Source: Viscum album (lineage: Eukaryota > Streptophyta > Magnoliopsida > Santalales > Viscaceae). From it: a stretch of DNA of 64,000 bases. The notes below the pieces were generated by a model. The model ran no database searches. It was not told the DNA's origin and was given only the letters and a program-made list of their open reading frames with translations. The stretch spans positions 269,922,250 to 269,986,249 of the forward strand of contig OY728153.1 in assembly GCA_963277665.1 (NCBI GenBank). Reading direction: 5' to 3'. Of the stretch, positions 25,676-37,457 are shown in pieces. A program made the position numbers and the translations under genes. Every line of letters starts with the position of its first letter. Position 1 is the first letter of the stretch.

Positions 25676-26173
25676 TTGATTCAAAAGCGGATGGCTACCA
25701 CACAGTCTCATCACAAATCTTATGCTGATCGCCAAAGACGACCCTTGGAGTTCGTGGTTGGGGATCAGGTGTTCTTGCGTGTTTCACCGAGGTTGAGACA
25801 CAGATGGATCAGGAGACAGGGTAAACTTTCACCGAGGTATGTGGGGCCATTTGAGATTTTGGAGAGAGTTGGACCAGTTGCCTATCGGTTGCAGTTACCA
25901 CAGAGGCACCGGGCCATGCACGTCGTCTTCCATGTATCTTAGTTATGCCGTTATCATTCAGACCCATCTCACATTTTTCAGCCCGGGGAGGTTGAGCTTC
26001 ATGTTGATGCATCCTTTGAGGATCATCCAATTCATATCGTTGATAGGAGAACGAAGGATCTCCGAGGCCAATCAGTTCCTCTCATACGGGTGCTATAGAA
26101 GCATGGCCGAGTGAAGGACAAAACCTGGGAGTGGGAGACCGACGTATGTTCTCAGTGGCCAGAGTTGTTCTGA
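25676..26173 (+). pseudogene. Integrase C-terminus with chromodomain-like tail
   Basis: YADRQRRPLEF..GDQVFLRVSP and the GPFEILERVGPVAYRL motif (GPY/F module) are intact in one frame. After stops at 25940 and 26096 the tail matches the chromodomain of plant chromoviruses: IVDRR, then VPLIRVL, then a Trp-Glu pair, ending at the TGA at 26171-26173. Such chromodomains are thought to steer integration to heterochromatin. Purine-rich sequence and the 3' LTR follow. Confidence 0.87.
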
Positions 26174-26219
26174 GCTTTATCTTTACCACCCTTGGAAGGG
26201 AAATTTGGGGATGAATTTC

Positions 26220-26235
26220 TTTAAGGGGGTAAGTT
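26220..26235 (+). promoter_or_regulatory. Polypurine tract
   Basis: 'ttaagggggtaag' immediately upstream of the 3' LTR, the expected place of the plus-strand DNA primer. Two pyrimidine interruptions weaken it. Confidence 0.6.
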
Positions 26236-26342
26236 TGTAAGAACCCAGTTCTTGTTCTTGAGGTAAGGGTTTCTTCTTTCTCCTTTCCTTAAGTGTTTTT
26301 GAGAAAATAAGGAAAATGGGGAATAATCTCAAACTTTGTGGG

Positions 26343-26661
26343 TACACGCCGTGTACTTGTCCACACGCCATGTACTTTGGCCGTGTGGGATGAGTACACA
26401 AGGTCTGTAGCCATGCTGGAAATGAAAGGTGTAAAAAAAGACTACACACCGTGTAGTGGGTATTTACACGCCGTGTAGTCAGTCAGCAGGAAAATAGTAA
26501 GGTGATGGATAGCTGAGTGACAATACACACCATGTAATTAGTTATTACACGCCGTGTACTCATGTCAATAGATGAACAGTGCCACGCTGGCGATAAGCCG
26601 CCAACAGAACAGTTAAAAAAATAAAAGTACACGCCATGTACCCAATAGTACACGCCGTATA
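26343..26661 (+). repeat. Paired-palindrome array in U3 of the 3' LTR
   Basis: Same arrangement as 18233-18551. Perfect TACACGCCGTGTA copies occur at 26343-26355 and 26465-26477. Positions perfect here are often mutated in the 5' LTR and the reverse, so both derive from a cleaner ancestral array. Confidence 0.9.
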
Positions 26662-27289
26662 GTCTGTTTCTTTCACATAAAATGGGAAGTATCCTCCTAT
26701 GTTCACAGAGGAAGCTTATAACCGGAGGAGAGCTTGGGAGAGATGTCCAGATCTTGGAGGACCTCCTGACTGCACATTGGGAACCCGTTTTCTACACCGT
26801 CGATCTCATTGGAACCGCACGGGTGAGTTCTTCCTCATCCTTTCGTAGATCTTGAAAATTATTCCTCTAAAGTAATTTATTTGATTTTTAATGAGGTTAT
26901 GTTCACCTTAAATATAGTTCGTTCTCGGGCGTTTCGAGGAGTGTTGTTCACGTATATCGATCAGGGGCGATCGAGGTAGGTGGTCTGGTGTTTATTTTCC
27001 AACTGTGTGTGTTTTTGTGTACCATTGTGCTACGAACCCATGTTGGGGTGTCGTATGAATGAGGGATTGGCTGTTTAAATACCTAGAACTGCATAGGTAA
27101 TTTAATGTAAGTGTAAAACTGCTGTTTGGGATCACTGCTTGGATCCAGGACCACCCCAAGGGTGCGTTCCTCTGTTTAGCCATTTGGCCTGGATACCCGA
27201 GGGTATGCCATGTTTATATTGAGAATTACTTTTGAATTGAAAGGAATTGTATAAAAAATTACGTGTTATGATTTGGGCTCAGCCCAGTT

Positions 27290-27545
27290 ACTTGCGCCTG
27301 AGGCCAGTGTTTCACTTTTTCCTGAGGGAGTTGTTTTCTTAGCCCAAGGGAAATAGTTGTTTAGCCTGAGGTAAACGTTTCCTATGCATGAGGGAAATAG
27401 CTTCCATGCCGGAGGGAAATATTTAGTATGCCTGAGGGCGAGATTCCATATGCCTGAGGGCACTATTCGTTATGCCTGAGGGAAAGCCTGAGGGTGTGGT
27501 TATATTAGCCTAAGGGCAAGGTCCTGATTATCCCAAGGGCTTAGT
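27290..27545 (+). repeat. 'cctgaggg' minisatellite in the 3' LTR
   Basis: Counterpart of the 5' LTR array, with about ten degenerate units of 20-32 bp. Confidence 0.85.
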
Positions 27546-28247
27546 TCTAAAGAACATTGAATGTTATTAAATTGAACTTTTAAATGAATATTTAAATGGA
27601 AATGAAACTGGTAATGATAGTTACTCTTGAGTTCTTACTAGTTTACTGCATTTATTTCACACTGTTGTTGCATGTTTTTCATTGACAGTTGGGCACATGC
27701 CTTTGGTGGGTGCCTATTGGGATTTATTTCTCACACCCTGTTTGGGTCATATATTTAGCCCAAACAGACTATAGTTCTGTAGGTGTGGATAAGGGAAAGG
27801 GTCCATATACAGGTACTCGAGTGTTTCTGAGATGTAGGAGAGCATGGGACCGAGCTCAGGCTCGCGATGCTGCCGACTGTTCTATTTTGTTCTGCTGTAC
27901 CTGTACCTTCCATTGTATCATTTTTTACTACTGTGTAACATGTTCTGGCTGTTTTCTTAGGACTAGAGACATGTTTCATCATTATCTATATAGAAGTTGG
28001 TTATCATTACTGTAGTTTTACATATCATTTGTGTATGGTTTATTGCATCCGCTGTTGTTGTATGCTATTTTTATTTTCTACTGTACTACACTTTGAAAAA
28101 CGAGGGCATAGTTTCCCCACTATCAGACCTGGGCCCTCGCTGTAAGTCGGCAGCCTCTGGTGTTTGGGGAAATGTGCTTGAGGTCATGTGACCAACCGGG
28201 TTCAGGGCACCCGTGGTGTGGCTTCTGGGCAGATCTGAGATGTTAAA

Positions 28248-29399
28248 AAAGATATAATTTTCAAAGCCTTTTCTCCATGTTAATATTCTTGATATTATTT
28301 ATATAAAGGGATTATAAATTAAATTTTAAGTCCATTTTTAATTTCATTCAAATGTTTTAAAAAGGGAATATTTTTTACATGTTTTATATGGAATGTTTTG
28401 AAAAACAACAAAAGGAATGTTCCTTTCTTTATGTACACAACAAAAATGACTTTTCCGCCATCGTGGCCATTATTTTATTTTTGGATTCTTTTTCAACTTT
28501 TCATGTTTTATTAAATGAAAAAACTTATTTCCTATTTTTTTGGAAATTTTGGTATTGAAAATGGTTTTTTAAAAATAAAGTTGTATTTTGTATTTAAAAT
28601 GATATTTTTGAAAGAAAATGGCATTTTAATATCTAAAACTGATTTTAATACCGGTTTAAAATAGTTTTTAAAATAATCATGTTGTGGATATTAGACATTA
28701 TAAATTATGGGTGCACCCTGATTGCACCAAGTAATCCCTTTATAGCTTAAATGATGGGTGAACCCAAATAGTGCTTCAATGAATTGTGTAATGATTATAT
28801 TCTGCAAAGAATTATATTAGATGTTGGATGTACAGTTATTACAATCTATAAGAGTTCTATAAGGTTTAAATGTGATGATGTACCAAGGTATCAACATGGA
28901 TTTTCTATGTTTTATAATGAGTTTTCATGGAAATCATTTTTTTAAAAAGGTAAAATAGATGATATTTATTAAAGAATGATATTTCCCTTTTTGGGTAAAA
29001 TGTTATGTTTTCAAGAAAGGGTTTTTCATGAGTTTTAATACTTATCAATGGACTAATGGTTTCCTTATTTTTATATCCCTCAATATGATTTTTATTATCA
29101 TACCATGTTTTTAAATGTTTTTTATAGGATTGAATAATGAGTAAGGGATTATAAGAGGTAAAGTTTAAAGTCATGAAGAGTTTTCATAAAAGATATCATG
29201 CTTTATTTTTTAAATTTTTATATGGTGAAAAAATGGATACTGTTTGAAAGTTTCCACTTTGTATTATATGGTTTTATTATGTAATAGATATGAACTATTT
29301 CTCTAAAACTATAAACTTGAATGATCCTCAATGTGAAATAAAGTGATTTCTTGAATAAAACTTAATTTAATGCAATTTTTAAGGCTGGGGGTGTATAGT
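28248..29399 (+). mobile_element. 5' LTR of the long-LTR chromovirus, segment 2
   Basis: The first five bases are the duplicated AAAGA. The rest aligns with 40526-41677, with shared stretches such as 'ttatttttggatt' and 'gggtgcacc' versus 'gggtgtgcc', 'tttttgggtaaaatgttatg' and 'gatcctcaatgtgaaa'. It ends at the primer-binding site. Confidence 0.85.
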
Positions 29400-29411
29400 T
29401 GGTATCAAAGG
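29400..29411 (+). promoter_or_regulatory. Primer-binding site of the long-LTR chromovirus
   Basis: TGGTATCAAAGG directly after the LTR, again of the initiator Met tRNA type and identical over 12 bp to the site at 20136. Confidence 0.8.
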
Positions 29412-29539
29412 TAAGTTTAGATAAATTTAGAGGTTTTGAGAGTATTAATAGCATGACCTTATAAGATTTTACTTTTCGGTTAAGTTATAATCATATAGAA
29501 TTTAAATATTTCCATGTTTCTTTATCTAAAATATGTATG

Positions 29540-30050
29540 TTTAGAATGGTTTTACACAAAGGAATTCATGAATATGTAGTGGGAATGTTGCGAGAGGAAA
29601 ATATCCTTCCAAATCAACATCCTAATATGGTTGTAATTAGAATTGATCAGTTTGGTGTTGTGATGTATTAGTCGACACATGCTATAAATGGTGGTGGAAT
29701 CCATGTAATAAAGAAACTAGATATACCATAGAGGAACATGAAGACAGTGGATAATTTTATAAGACAATATCCCCCATCATTCAGTGGATTATCTGACCAG
29801 GTGTTAGCTGAAGGATGGATCAATACTCTGGAAAAGATATTTGATGTCATGTGATGTTTGGAACTTTAAAAGGAATCCTTATATTTTTCATTTTGTAGGT
29901 AAAGATAATTAGTATTGGTCAATGTTTAAGAATATTAGATTAAGTAATGATATTGATACCTTTAAATGGGATAAATTTAAGAATATTTTCCTAAGGCTGT
30001 TTCAATTAGGATAGAATAAAAAAAATCTTGGATAAGTTTTTGGTTGATTT
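29540..30050 (+). pseudogene. gag: gag fragment of the long-LTR chromovirus
   Basis: A decayed Gag domain is recognisable from about 29735 by a PPSFSGL...W...LEKIFDVM pattern followed by a stop, then weaker Gag-like sequence to about 30030. There is no zinc knuckle: the frame runs straight into reverse transcriptase sequence at about 30050, so the second half of gag is deleted. Confidence 0.65.
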
Positions 30051-30840
30051 TAGAGATGATATTTTGGGTATATTCTAAAATCGATGAGGAACATGAAAGG
30101 AAATTAAGTATTGTTTTTAAAAACATAAAATAAAAGAAACTACATGGGAAGTTTAGTAAGAGTAATTTTTGGTTGAAAAAAATTTCATTCCTTGGACATA
30201 TTATTTCTAAATATGGCATAACTATTAAACCTACTAAAAAAAGTTGTTAAAGAGTGGCCCAGACCTACCAATGTCCCAGAGATTCATAGTTTTCTTGGAT
30301 TAGCAGGTTATTACCAATTTATTTCTGAAAACGTTTCTCAGTTATACACCCCATTAACTAAGTTGACATGAAAGGGATTTATGTATATTTGGATAGGAAA
30401 ATGTGATGTTTGTTTTCAGGAACTGAAAATAAGGTTGTTCAATGATATATTTTTGGCCCCACCTTCAAAAAATGGTTAATTCCTCATCTAAAATGATGAT
30501 TAATTGAAATAAAGTGGTTCTGTTCTAATGTATAATGAAAAGGTAATTTCTTATGCTTTACATAATTTGAAAAATCATGAGTTAAATTACCACACACAAG
30601 ATTTGTAATTATATCTGGCTATTTTTTTCATTAAAAATTTAGAGGAATAAATTTTTTATAGAGTAAAGTGTGAAATGTATATTGATCAAAAAATTAGAAG
30701 TATATATTCACTTAGAAGAAATTGAACATGAGAAAAATAAGATGGAAAAAACTATTCAAGGATTATTATTTCAAGATTAATCATCATCCTTGAAAATAAA
30801 ACAAGGTGGCTAATGCTTTGAGTCAAAAAAGAAATTCTAT
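30051..30840 (+). pseudogene. C-terminal reverse transcriptase and RNase H fragment
   Basis: The sequence enters the RT at its catalytic box (DDIL then YSK, with a one-base shift between) and continues through EEHERK, FWLKK.SFLGHIIS and FLGLAGYYQF near 30290-30320. RNase H follows in pieces: VISYALHNLKNHELNY near 30545-30590 and an ANALS box near 30810. All of the RT upstream of the catalytic box is missing, as are protease and Gag C-terminus. Many stops and frameshifts are present. Confidence 0.8.
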
Positions 30841-31119
30841 GTTAACCATTTTATATTTTAAAATCTACCGTTTGGTTAATTATTTGATGAATTTTCCCTA
30901 GAAGTTGTGCATTTAGGGATATCCTCTTTTTTGTTTCTGGTTTTAGTGAAACTGAATTTGTCATAAAAAATAAAGAGGACTTAGAAGGAGGATAAATCTT
31001 TGAAATAAAAGGTAAAATCCATTAATAATTGTAAGTTTATTTATTTTAATATTTATTAACAATGTGTTTTATGATTTGGAAAACGAATATGTGTGCCTTG
31101 TAATTAGAATATAAGGAAA

Positions 31120-31865
31120 GAGTTATTGACTGAATCTCATAGTTCTCCATTTTCCATTCATCTGAGAATCACTAAGATGTACAGAGACCTTCGGGAGTAT
31201 TACTGGTGGGATGGAATGAAAATATATATTGCTAAATTTACCATGAAATGTTTTACTTTTAAATAGGTTAAATTAGAGAGAAAATTATTAAAGGGGATGC
31301 TTCAACCTTTTCTAAATCTATAGTGGAAATGGGAGAATATATTAATGGATTTTGTTTTAGGATTGTCGAAGACTTCTCAAGGTAATAATTCAATTTGCAT
31401 TATTGTTGATCAATTAACCAAATATGCACATTTTCTTCCAATTTGAGATATGATGTATTTAGATAATATTTCTAAAATATATATAAAAGATATTATCAAG
31501 TTACATGGAGTGTCACTATCCATTGTATTAGATGATGATCCCTAGTTCACATTTAATTTTTGGAATGGACTTCAAAATTCATTGGATACTGAATTAAATT
31601 TTAGTAAAACTTTTTATCCTCAATATGATGGACAATATGAGCATACAATTTAGACCTTGGAATATATGATTCATTATTTTTCAATGAATTACTCTGTAAT
31701 TTGGGATCAATATATTTATTTGGTTGAGTTTTCTTATAATAACAGTTTTTACTATAGTATATAGATGGAACCATTTGAAGCATTATATGGAAAGTGATTC
31801 TAGATACTTGATTTCTGGGAAGATTTAGGAGAAAATAAGTTAATGGGACCAGAGTTGGTATAGAA
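31120..31865 (+). pseudogene. Integrase core of the long-LTR chromovirus
   Basis: The zinc-binding region reads SPFSIHLRITKMYRDLREYYWWDGMK and later KCFTF, so the second HHCC cysteine (TCQ in the family) is lost. The core shows LMDFVLGLSKTSQGN, IIVDQLTKYAHFLPI, a region equivalent to SDRD that now reads LDDDP, and [10 protein letters not shown]. In-frame stops are frequent. Family assignment is firm, activity excluded. Confidence 0.85.
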
Positions 31866-31866
31866 A

Positions 31867-32380
31867 ATGATAGATAAAGTTTATGTGATTCAACGACACA
31901 TGAGGGAAGCTCAGAGAAGGCAGAAAAGTTATGTGGATTACCAGAGAAAAGATCTTTCTTTTGAGGTAGGTGATCAAGTCATTCTCAAAGTTTGTCCATG
32001 GAAACGTGTGATATGTTTTAATAAGAAGGGTAATTTGAGTCTATGGTTCATTGGACCGTAGGAAATACCAGAGAAAGTTGGATCAGTTTCTTACCGAGTG
32101 GATTTACCTCCAAGTTTATCCCAGGTACACAATGAATTTCATGTTTCAATGTTAAGGAAGTATATTTTGGATTCATCTCATGTTATGAGCCCTAAATTAG
32201 TTTAGCTAGAAGAGAATATTTCTTATGAGGAACAACCAGTTCAGGTTCTTTACCTTATAGAGCAAGTGTTGGGGAATAAAAAAATTCACCTGGTTAAGGT
32301 TTTATAGAAAAACCATATGGTTGAAGAGGAAACATGAGAATCTGAAAATGATTAGGAAAAAATATCCCCACTTATTTGAT
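31867..32380 (+). pseudogene. Integrase C-terminus with chromodomain-like tail (long-LTR element)
   Basis: An open stretch to 32061 carries RRQKSYVDYQRKDLSFEVGD and VILKV, then a GP-EI-EKVGSVSYRVDLP (GPF-type) module, HVSMLRKY, and from about 32230 a chromodomain-like tail (PVQVL, KIHLVKVL, VEEET). It ends shortly before the G-run that serves as purine tract. Confidence 0.83.
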
Positions 32381-32411
32381 AAGTGAATAAAATTATGAGG
32401 ATGAAATTTCT

Positions 32412-32423
32412 AGGGGGGGGGGA
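32412..32423 (+). promoter_or_regulatory. Polypurine tract of the long-LTR chromovirus
   Basis: A run of ten G flanked by A lies directly before the TGTAACA start of the 3' LTR. Confidence 0.75.
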
Positions 32424-34739
32424 TGTAACATCCGAGTTAAGGATAAAATATGTTTTTTCTTATTTACTAATATTTAAGAATTAGATAGTAATTTTAACTT
32501 AAAATGGATGATACACCCAATAGAATACTTGACATGAAACAATGGGTTTCTCTAAAATCTTGTGTTTCACTCAAGACTGAGTTATACTGAACAATAATAT
32601 ACAATTAATATTATTATTTAATATGACTGGTTTGCCTCTTTTTAATGGAAAAATTAATTTAAAACTAAATATTAACACTTTTATAATTTTTTTGTGAAAA
32701 AATAATATTAATTTTTGAAATTGAAATATAAAAATTTACTTTGGGTGAATTTTTGGTATTTTTCTGAGAAGTTTCATATTTTGATGAATAATGAATAATA
32801 TTGAATTTTAATTCAAAAATGAATTTTCATTCAATTTATTTATATTGTTAAATTATGTTATTAATTAGGTTTTAAGTATAATTAGATCAATTTTATATCA
32901 TTTAAACCATTTTAGTTCATTGTAAACAATTTCAATTATAATTTAGATATAAAAAAATTAGTAAACTTTTGGACATTTTTTACTTTAAAAACCTACTTTG
33001 TCATCCTGTTTGTGAGATTAATTTTAAATTAATTTTTTCCAATTATGTAATTGGAATTTGAAAATATGGATTCCATATTTTAAACTAGAATAATTTATAA
33101 TGTCTAACAAGGTAAAATTAATTTTTTACCAAAAATATTAGTGAAATTAATTAAAATTAATTAGAGTGATTAAGGTAAAAATGTGGTTACTTAGTTGTGA
33201 AACTTTAATCTTAAGAGTATAAATAGCCTATAAACTTATAAAAAACCCATTTTATGGAAATTATTAGACCATATCACCTATTTTATTTAATTGGAATATT
33301 TATTTTATGCACACGATGTAAGTTATACCTCTCAATAGTGTTTACCTTTTTATATTTATAAGAATCCACTTCCCCTCCACTATAAAAAGGCATTCAGCCT
33401 CCCCACTTATTCAAACCTATCAAGCCATTTGGATCATCCCAAACCTGAAAAAATAATCTGAAAACATAATTAAATTCACCCTATATTCCTCAATTTGTGT
33501 AGTAATCCAACCAAGGAATCCCTTTGGTTCAAACCAAAAAGAGTTACCTGAAAAAGAGGTAACATTAATCAATGTGAATTTATGTTTTATTTATTTATCC
33601 ACAAATTAATTTATTATTATTACAAGATTATATAATAAAATTAGTATCATAAATATACTGATATGTTTTTATGTTAAGGGTTTGACCTATACCTACGCAC
33701 ACTTCCATCAAATTGGTAATGAAATTACCGTTCGTGTACGAAAAACTACCACATCACGAAACAATGTCATTCCTTTTCCCCTTAACACCTATCAGGGTTG
33801 GAAATTATGATGGAACCACTATTTTTATATGATATATATGATATTTATGTTGTCTTAATACTTCTATAATTTTTATATAACACATACCTTCATGCTTTCC
33901 ATTTTGTGTAAATATGATAACATCAATGGTGGACGTGTGGACTACCGCCTCCTCAATATGATGTGATATGTTCACACATTACATGGAATGTATTAAGGAA
34001 GATATTAAGTAAAAATATTATAAATAAATAAAATATATATGATATTCATGACATAATTACCTTTCTATAAATATAATATATCATTTTCTTTTGTACCCTT
34101 TTCACAGACTGAAAATGTAATAACGTTGTTCGTGAATGTGTAGGTTACCACCTCCTCAACGTGACTTGATTCATTTTACATCACATGAATTATATATATA
34201 AGTTCATATGATTAAATAACATAGTATTTATGATATAATTGTAATTCATTAAATATGAATGTTACCTTCTTTCCATAATGATCATTGAAAAATTGCAACA
34301 TTACTCATGCGTACATACAACCTACCATCTCCATGATTGTAAAATTTGTTCATTTTTCATAACCACATTTAATTATTGGGTTTAAAATAGTAATTGATGT
34401 ATAAATATGATAATTAATTCATGATTATTATTCTTTACATGTTTATATAATGACCCATTTTACCATAGTTGACCAATGAAAGTTGTTTTTGACACATAAA
34501 CTGAATATGGCCAAAACACATGATGTAAACATAATTCCTTAATTAGTTGTTTACAATAGTTTAATAAGTGAAATAAAATTAATGATAAAATTTAAAAAGG
34601 TTCTAAATAAATTAAATAATTAACATAATTTTATTATTTAGGAAGATAAATACACGCGTGGAAAGTCAGACTTAAGGTAAGGGATTTCGTCTCAATCTCC
34701 TTTCATTGATGCATTTATTGATGATATGCACATTTATTA
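32424..34739 (+). mobile_element. 3' LTR of the long-LTR chromovirus, segment 1
   Basis: Begins TGTAACATCC and matches 15616-17925 in order, including TATA box, four GC-richer modules and a 'ggatttcgtct' stretch at 34682. It is cut by the LINE after ATATGCACATTTATTA (34724-34739), which is repeated at 40369-40384. Confidence 0.87.
33381..33388 (+). promoter_or_regulatory. TATA box in 3' LTR
   Basis: TATAAAAA after 'cccctccac', the counterpart of 16573-16580 at a similar depth in the LTR. Confidence 0.65.
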
Positions 34740-34823
34740 ATATAACTCATTCATATGATAGTATATCATGATGAGGATAACTAAAGAGCATAAAAATACT
34801 TCGATCTTTGAGGATAGAGAAGC

Positions 34824-36130
34824 TTGATTCTTATAGTATCATGTGTGGGAATGGATTCCTTCAATTTGGAGTGGAAAATATCATTCACAGATACTAATAA
34901 TGGAATAGATTTTGCATCCCAAAAGGCTGTCTATTTTATGGAAGTGCTAGCTGGAGGGGATAATGTATCGTTTCCTATGAATACACCTGTGCTAAAGTGT
35001 GCAGGGGATGGATATCTCACAGTATAGGTGGATCAGGTTGCGCTTCAGTAGTGACTGGAGATATGTTAATTTTCAGTGCTAGGAAGAACCTCCTTTGAAA
35101 ATGGCATGAAGCCCTAGTTTCTTCCTGATATAAAATCGAGAATCTCACATTGTTTGGGATTCTCATGTTTGAGTCTTATTCCGATTGGAAAGGGGTACAA
35201 TAATATTATCCTAGAGAAAAAAGAGGATATTGACATCGTTTGGAGGATCAGGAATCTAAGCCTCAAACCAGGATTCTTGAGGCTGTCAGAATAGGACGTG
35301 AACTTCAATTCATTCAAACAACAACTTTCCACGGTGCAAATCTAGACAAGGATCCATGGATTTCCATGGTTTTACTAGCATCCGAATATCCTGAATGATA
35401 TTGCCTCAGGTTTAGGAACTCCTCTCAATATTGATCACCACACTATTAATGGAGACCTAGGACTCTATACATGCATTCTGATTGAGATTGATATGGAGTT
35501 TTAGCCACCTGATAGAATCTTTCTGGATGTTAAAGTCCAGAAACTGGAGATAAGCTTTGAGATTTAGAATTTAACCAAATTTCACAATCATTGTAATATG
35601 GTTGGGCATGAATTTCAAGCATGTCGTGTGGTTAAGAAGATGGTCAATCCTGCTCCTACTGCACTAGTTTGGAAGGAGGTGCCACGAAACATGAGAAATA
35701 CTATGGGAGCAAGGGAAAAAATGGATGACTCAAGATATAGGATGTTCGACATTGGTAGGAGCATCTTAGGATGATATGGTGGAGGAAGAGGAGATACATC
35801 AGGAAAATGTTGAAAGTCACCTCACTAACGGGGAAAACATGCCTCCATAGGATACTACTGAATAGATGCTGGGTGTCTCCTCAGAGGTGTTCACTTTGGT
35901 GCATGAAATTTAGCTTGAGGAGTTCATTACCAGAATGATTTATGCAGCAATAGAGGGTCAAATGTCATTACTTAGTCATCAAGATGTGGCGGTTACCGTC
36001 ACCGGGGGAGGGATAGTGCAGAAACATGTTAACTTCAAGAAAAATGGTGAATCAGGGGAGGCCAGGAAAAAACAGAAGAAGGAACTGAAATTATGCACTC
36101 AGACAAAGCCTCACAAGGGAAACATGGACT
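34824..36130 (+). pseudogene. LINE ORF1 (RNA-binding protein) remnant
   Basis: This fills the ORF1 position. The only firm motif is a knuckle at 35581-35630 reading HNHC-MVGHEFQAC, in which the family's first Cys appears to be His, followed by Arg and Lys residues. Upstream, the region expected to hold a DUF4283-like domain is broken by stops and I cannot trace it reliably. A Lys-rich segment (KKQKKELK) lies near 36070. ORF1 proteins coat the LINE RNA. Confidence 0.6.
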
Positions 36131-36227
36131 AAAATGTAGGGGTTTGGGTAGTACAGTCATATTTAACATGGAAATCACCAATAATCCTTGGGAAAAAATA
36201 AGGCATTCCCTCCAAGACAACAACAAA

Positions 36228-36926
36228 ATGAGAATTCTCTTCTGGAACTGTCAGGGACTAGATAACCCTAACACTGATGGTTCCTTCAGGCTCCTCACTG
36301 GAAGGTATAAATCAGAAATAATTGGAATTTTAGAGCCCAAGATGAACTCCAAAAATCTGGGAAATCTGTTCAGAAGTAGAGGATACAATCTTCTGGGCAC
36401 CAGTGGTTCTCTCACAAATCATTATAGGATTTGGATTATTAATCATCATAAAATAGATTATCCAAGGGTTTTTGATGTGGACAATAAGATCATCACTTTC
36501 AGTTTTATGGAGGGTGGTAGGAAAATTTTCTGCTCAATTGTGTATGCTCACAACTAACACATGGACATGAGGCTTTTATGGGAGAAAATACAGCACATGC
36601 AGAACTCTATCTCAGATCCATGGATTATCACTAGTGACTTCAATTCTATTCTCTATGAGGATGAGAAAATTGTCCTGGTAAAGAATACCACCTCTAAAAG
36701 ATATTTTAGAGAGTGCATTGTGAAAGATAGAATATTGGAAGTCAATCTCATTGGTGCTAAATTCACATGGTACAAGAGAAATATCAATGGTATGAGGGTG
36801 AGTAGGATTGAACAGGCCTTTGTGAATAAAAAAATGTTGGATGCATGGAAATCAATATCATGTGTTACTCATGAAAAACTTAATTATGATCATCACCCTA
36901 TTTTTCTTAGTTTGCTTGAGAAATAA
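36228..36926 (+). pseudogene. LINE ORF2, AP-type endonuclease domain
   Basis: The ATG at 36228 starts MRILFWNCQGL, the usual start of plant L1 ORF2. Further endonuclease motifs are ILEPKM (catalytic Glu), a SDFNSIL box (family GDFN) and YDHHPIF (family SDHxPI). A TAA at 36555 splits the domain, yet the frame stays the same on both sides. The enzyme would nick target DNA to prime reverse transcription. Confidence 0.88.
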
Positions 36927-37457
36927 CATGGGCAGCAAATTCCCTTCATGTTCAACAACGTGCAGGCCTCTCTTCAGGACTGCTCAAAAAATTTCCAAGA
37001 GACTTGGGGTTCATCGCATTGCAATGGAAGTCCTTTTATGTTCATTTCAAAGCTTAGAATGCTAAAGATAAATCTTAGGGAATAGAGAAAAGAAAGTTTT
37101 AGATCGATGGATTCTGAAATTGAGGGGCTTGAATGCTCCCTCCATGTCATTTACAAAGAGGTCACAAGATCAAATTTATTGGGGGACATGCATCTTGAGG
37201 GTGAACCATCTCTAAAGCTGAAACACCATATAAAGATTAGGGAAAATATCAAAAAGGATGTATTCAATGTAAGGTGGCTATAGGAAGGGGATATAAATAC
37301 AACGTTTTTCATTTCCTTTCAAAGGGTCTGAAGAGTGAATAGAACTCTTTCCCTTATAAAGGATGGTGGTATAATTATGGAGGGTAAACAGGAGATAGAT
37401 GATCATATTGTCTCATTCTATAAAAACCACTTCAACGGGAGGGCTTGAACTGGGCCA

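Larger units (their letters stand above)
18126..28247 (+). mobile_element. Complete Ty3/gypsy chromovirus with ~2-kb LTRs, nested in the long LTR
   Basis: LTRs 18126-20132 and 26236-28247 (2007 and 2012 bp) bound an interior with primer-binding site, repeat-rich leader, gag, protease, reverse transcriptase, RNase H, integrase, chromodomain-like tail and purine tract, in Ty3/gypsy order. The TSD AAAGA is perfect (18121-18125, 28248-28252). The paralogous long LTR near 40513 carries the uninterrupted site. By eye over the first 115 bp the two LTRs differ at about 13 positions, so the insertion is not recent. All coding parts have stops. Confidence 0.93.
26236..28247 (+). mobile_element. 3' LTR of the nested chromovirus
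   Basis: Starts TGTAAGAACCC and ends GATGTTAAA, where the terminal CA has become AA, followed by the TSD AAAGA. It is colinear with 18126-20132. It carries the same four palindrome pairs, with centres at 26349/26368, 26449/26471, 26530/26552 and 26634/26655. The within-pair spacing of 19, 22, 22 and 21 bp is identical to that of the 5' LTR. Confidence 0.93.
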
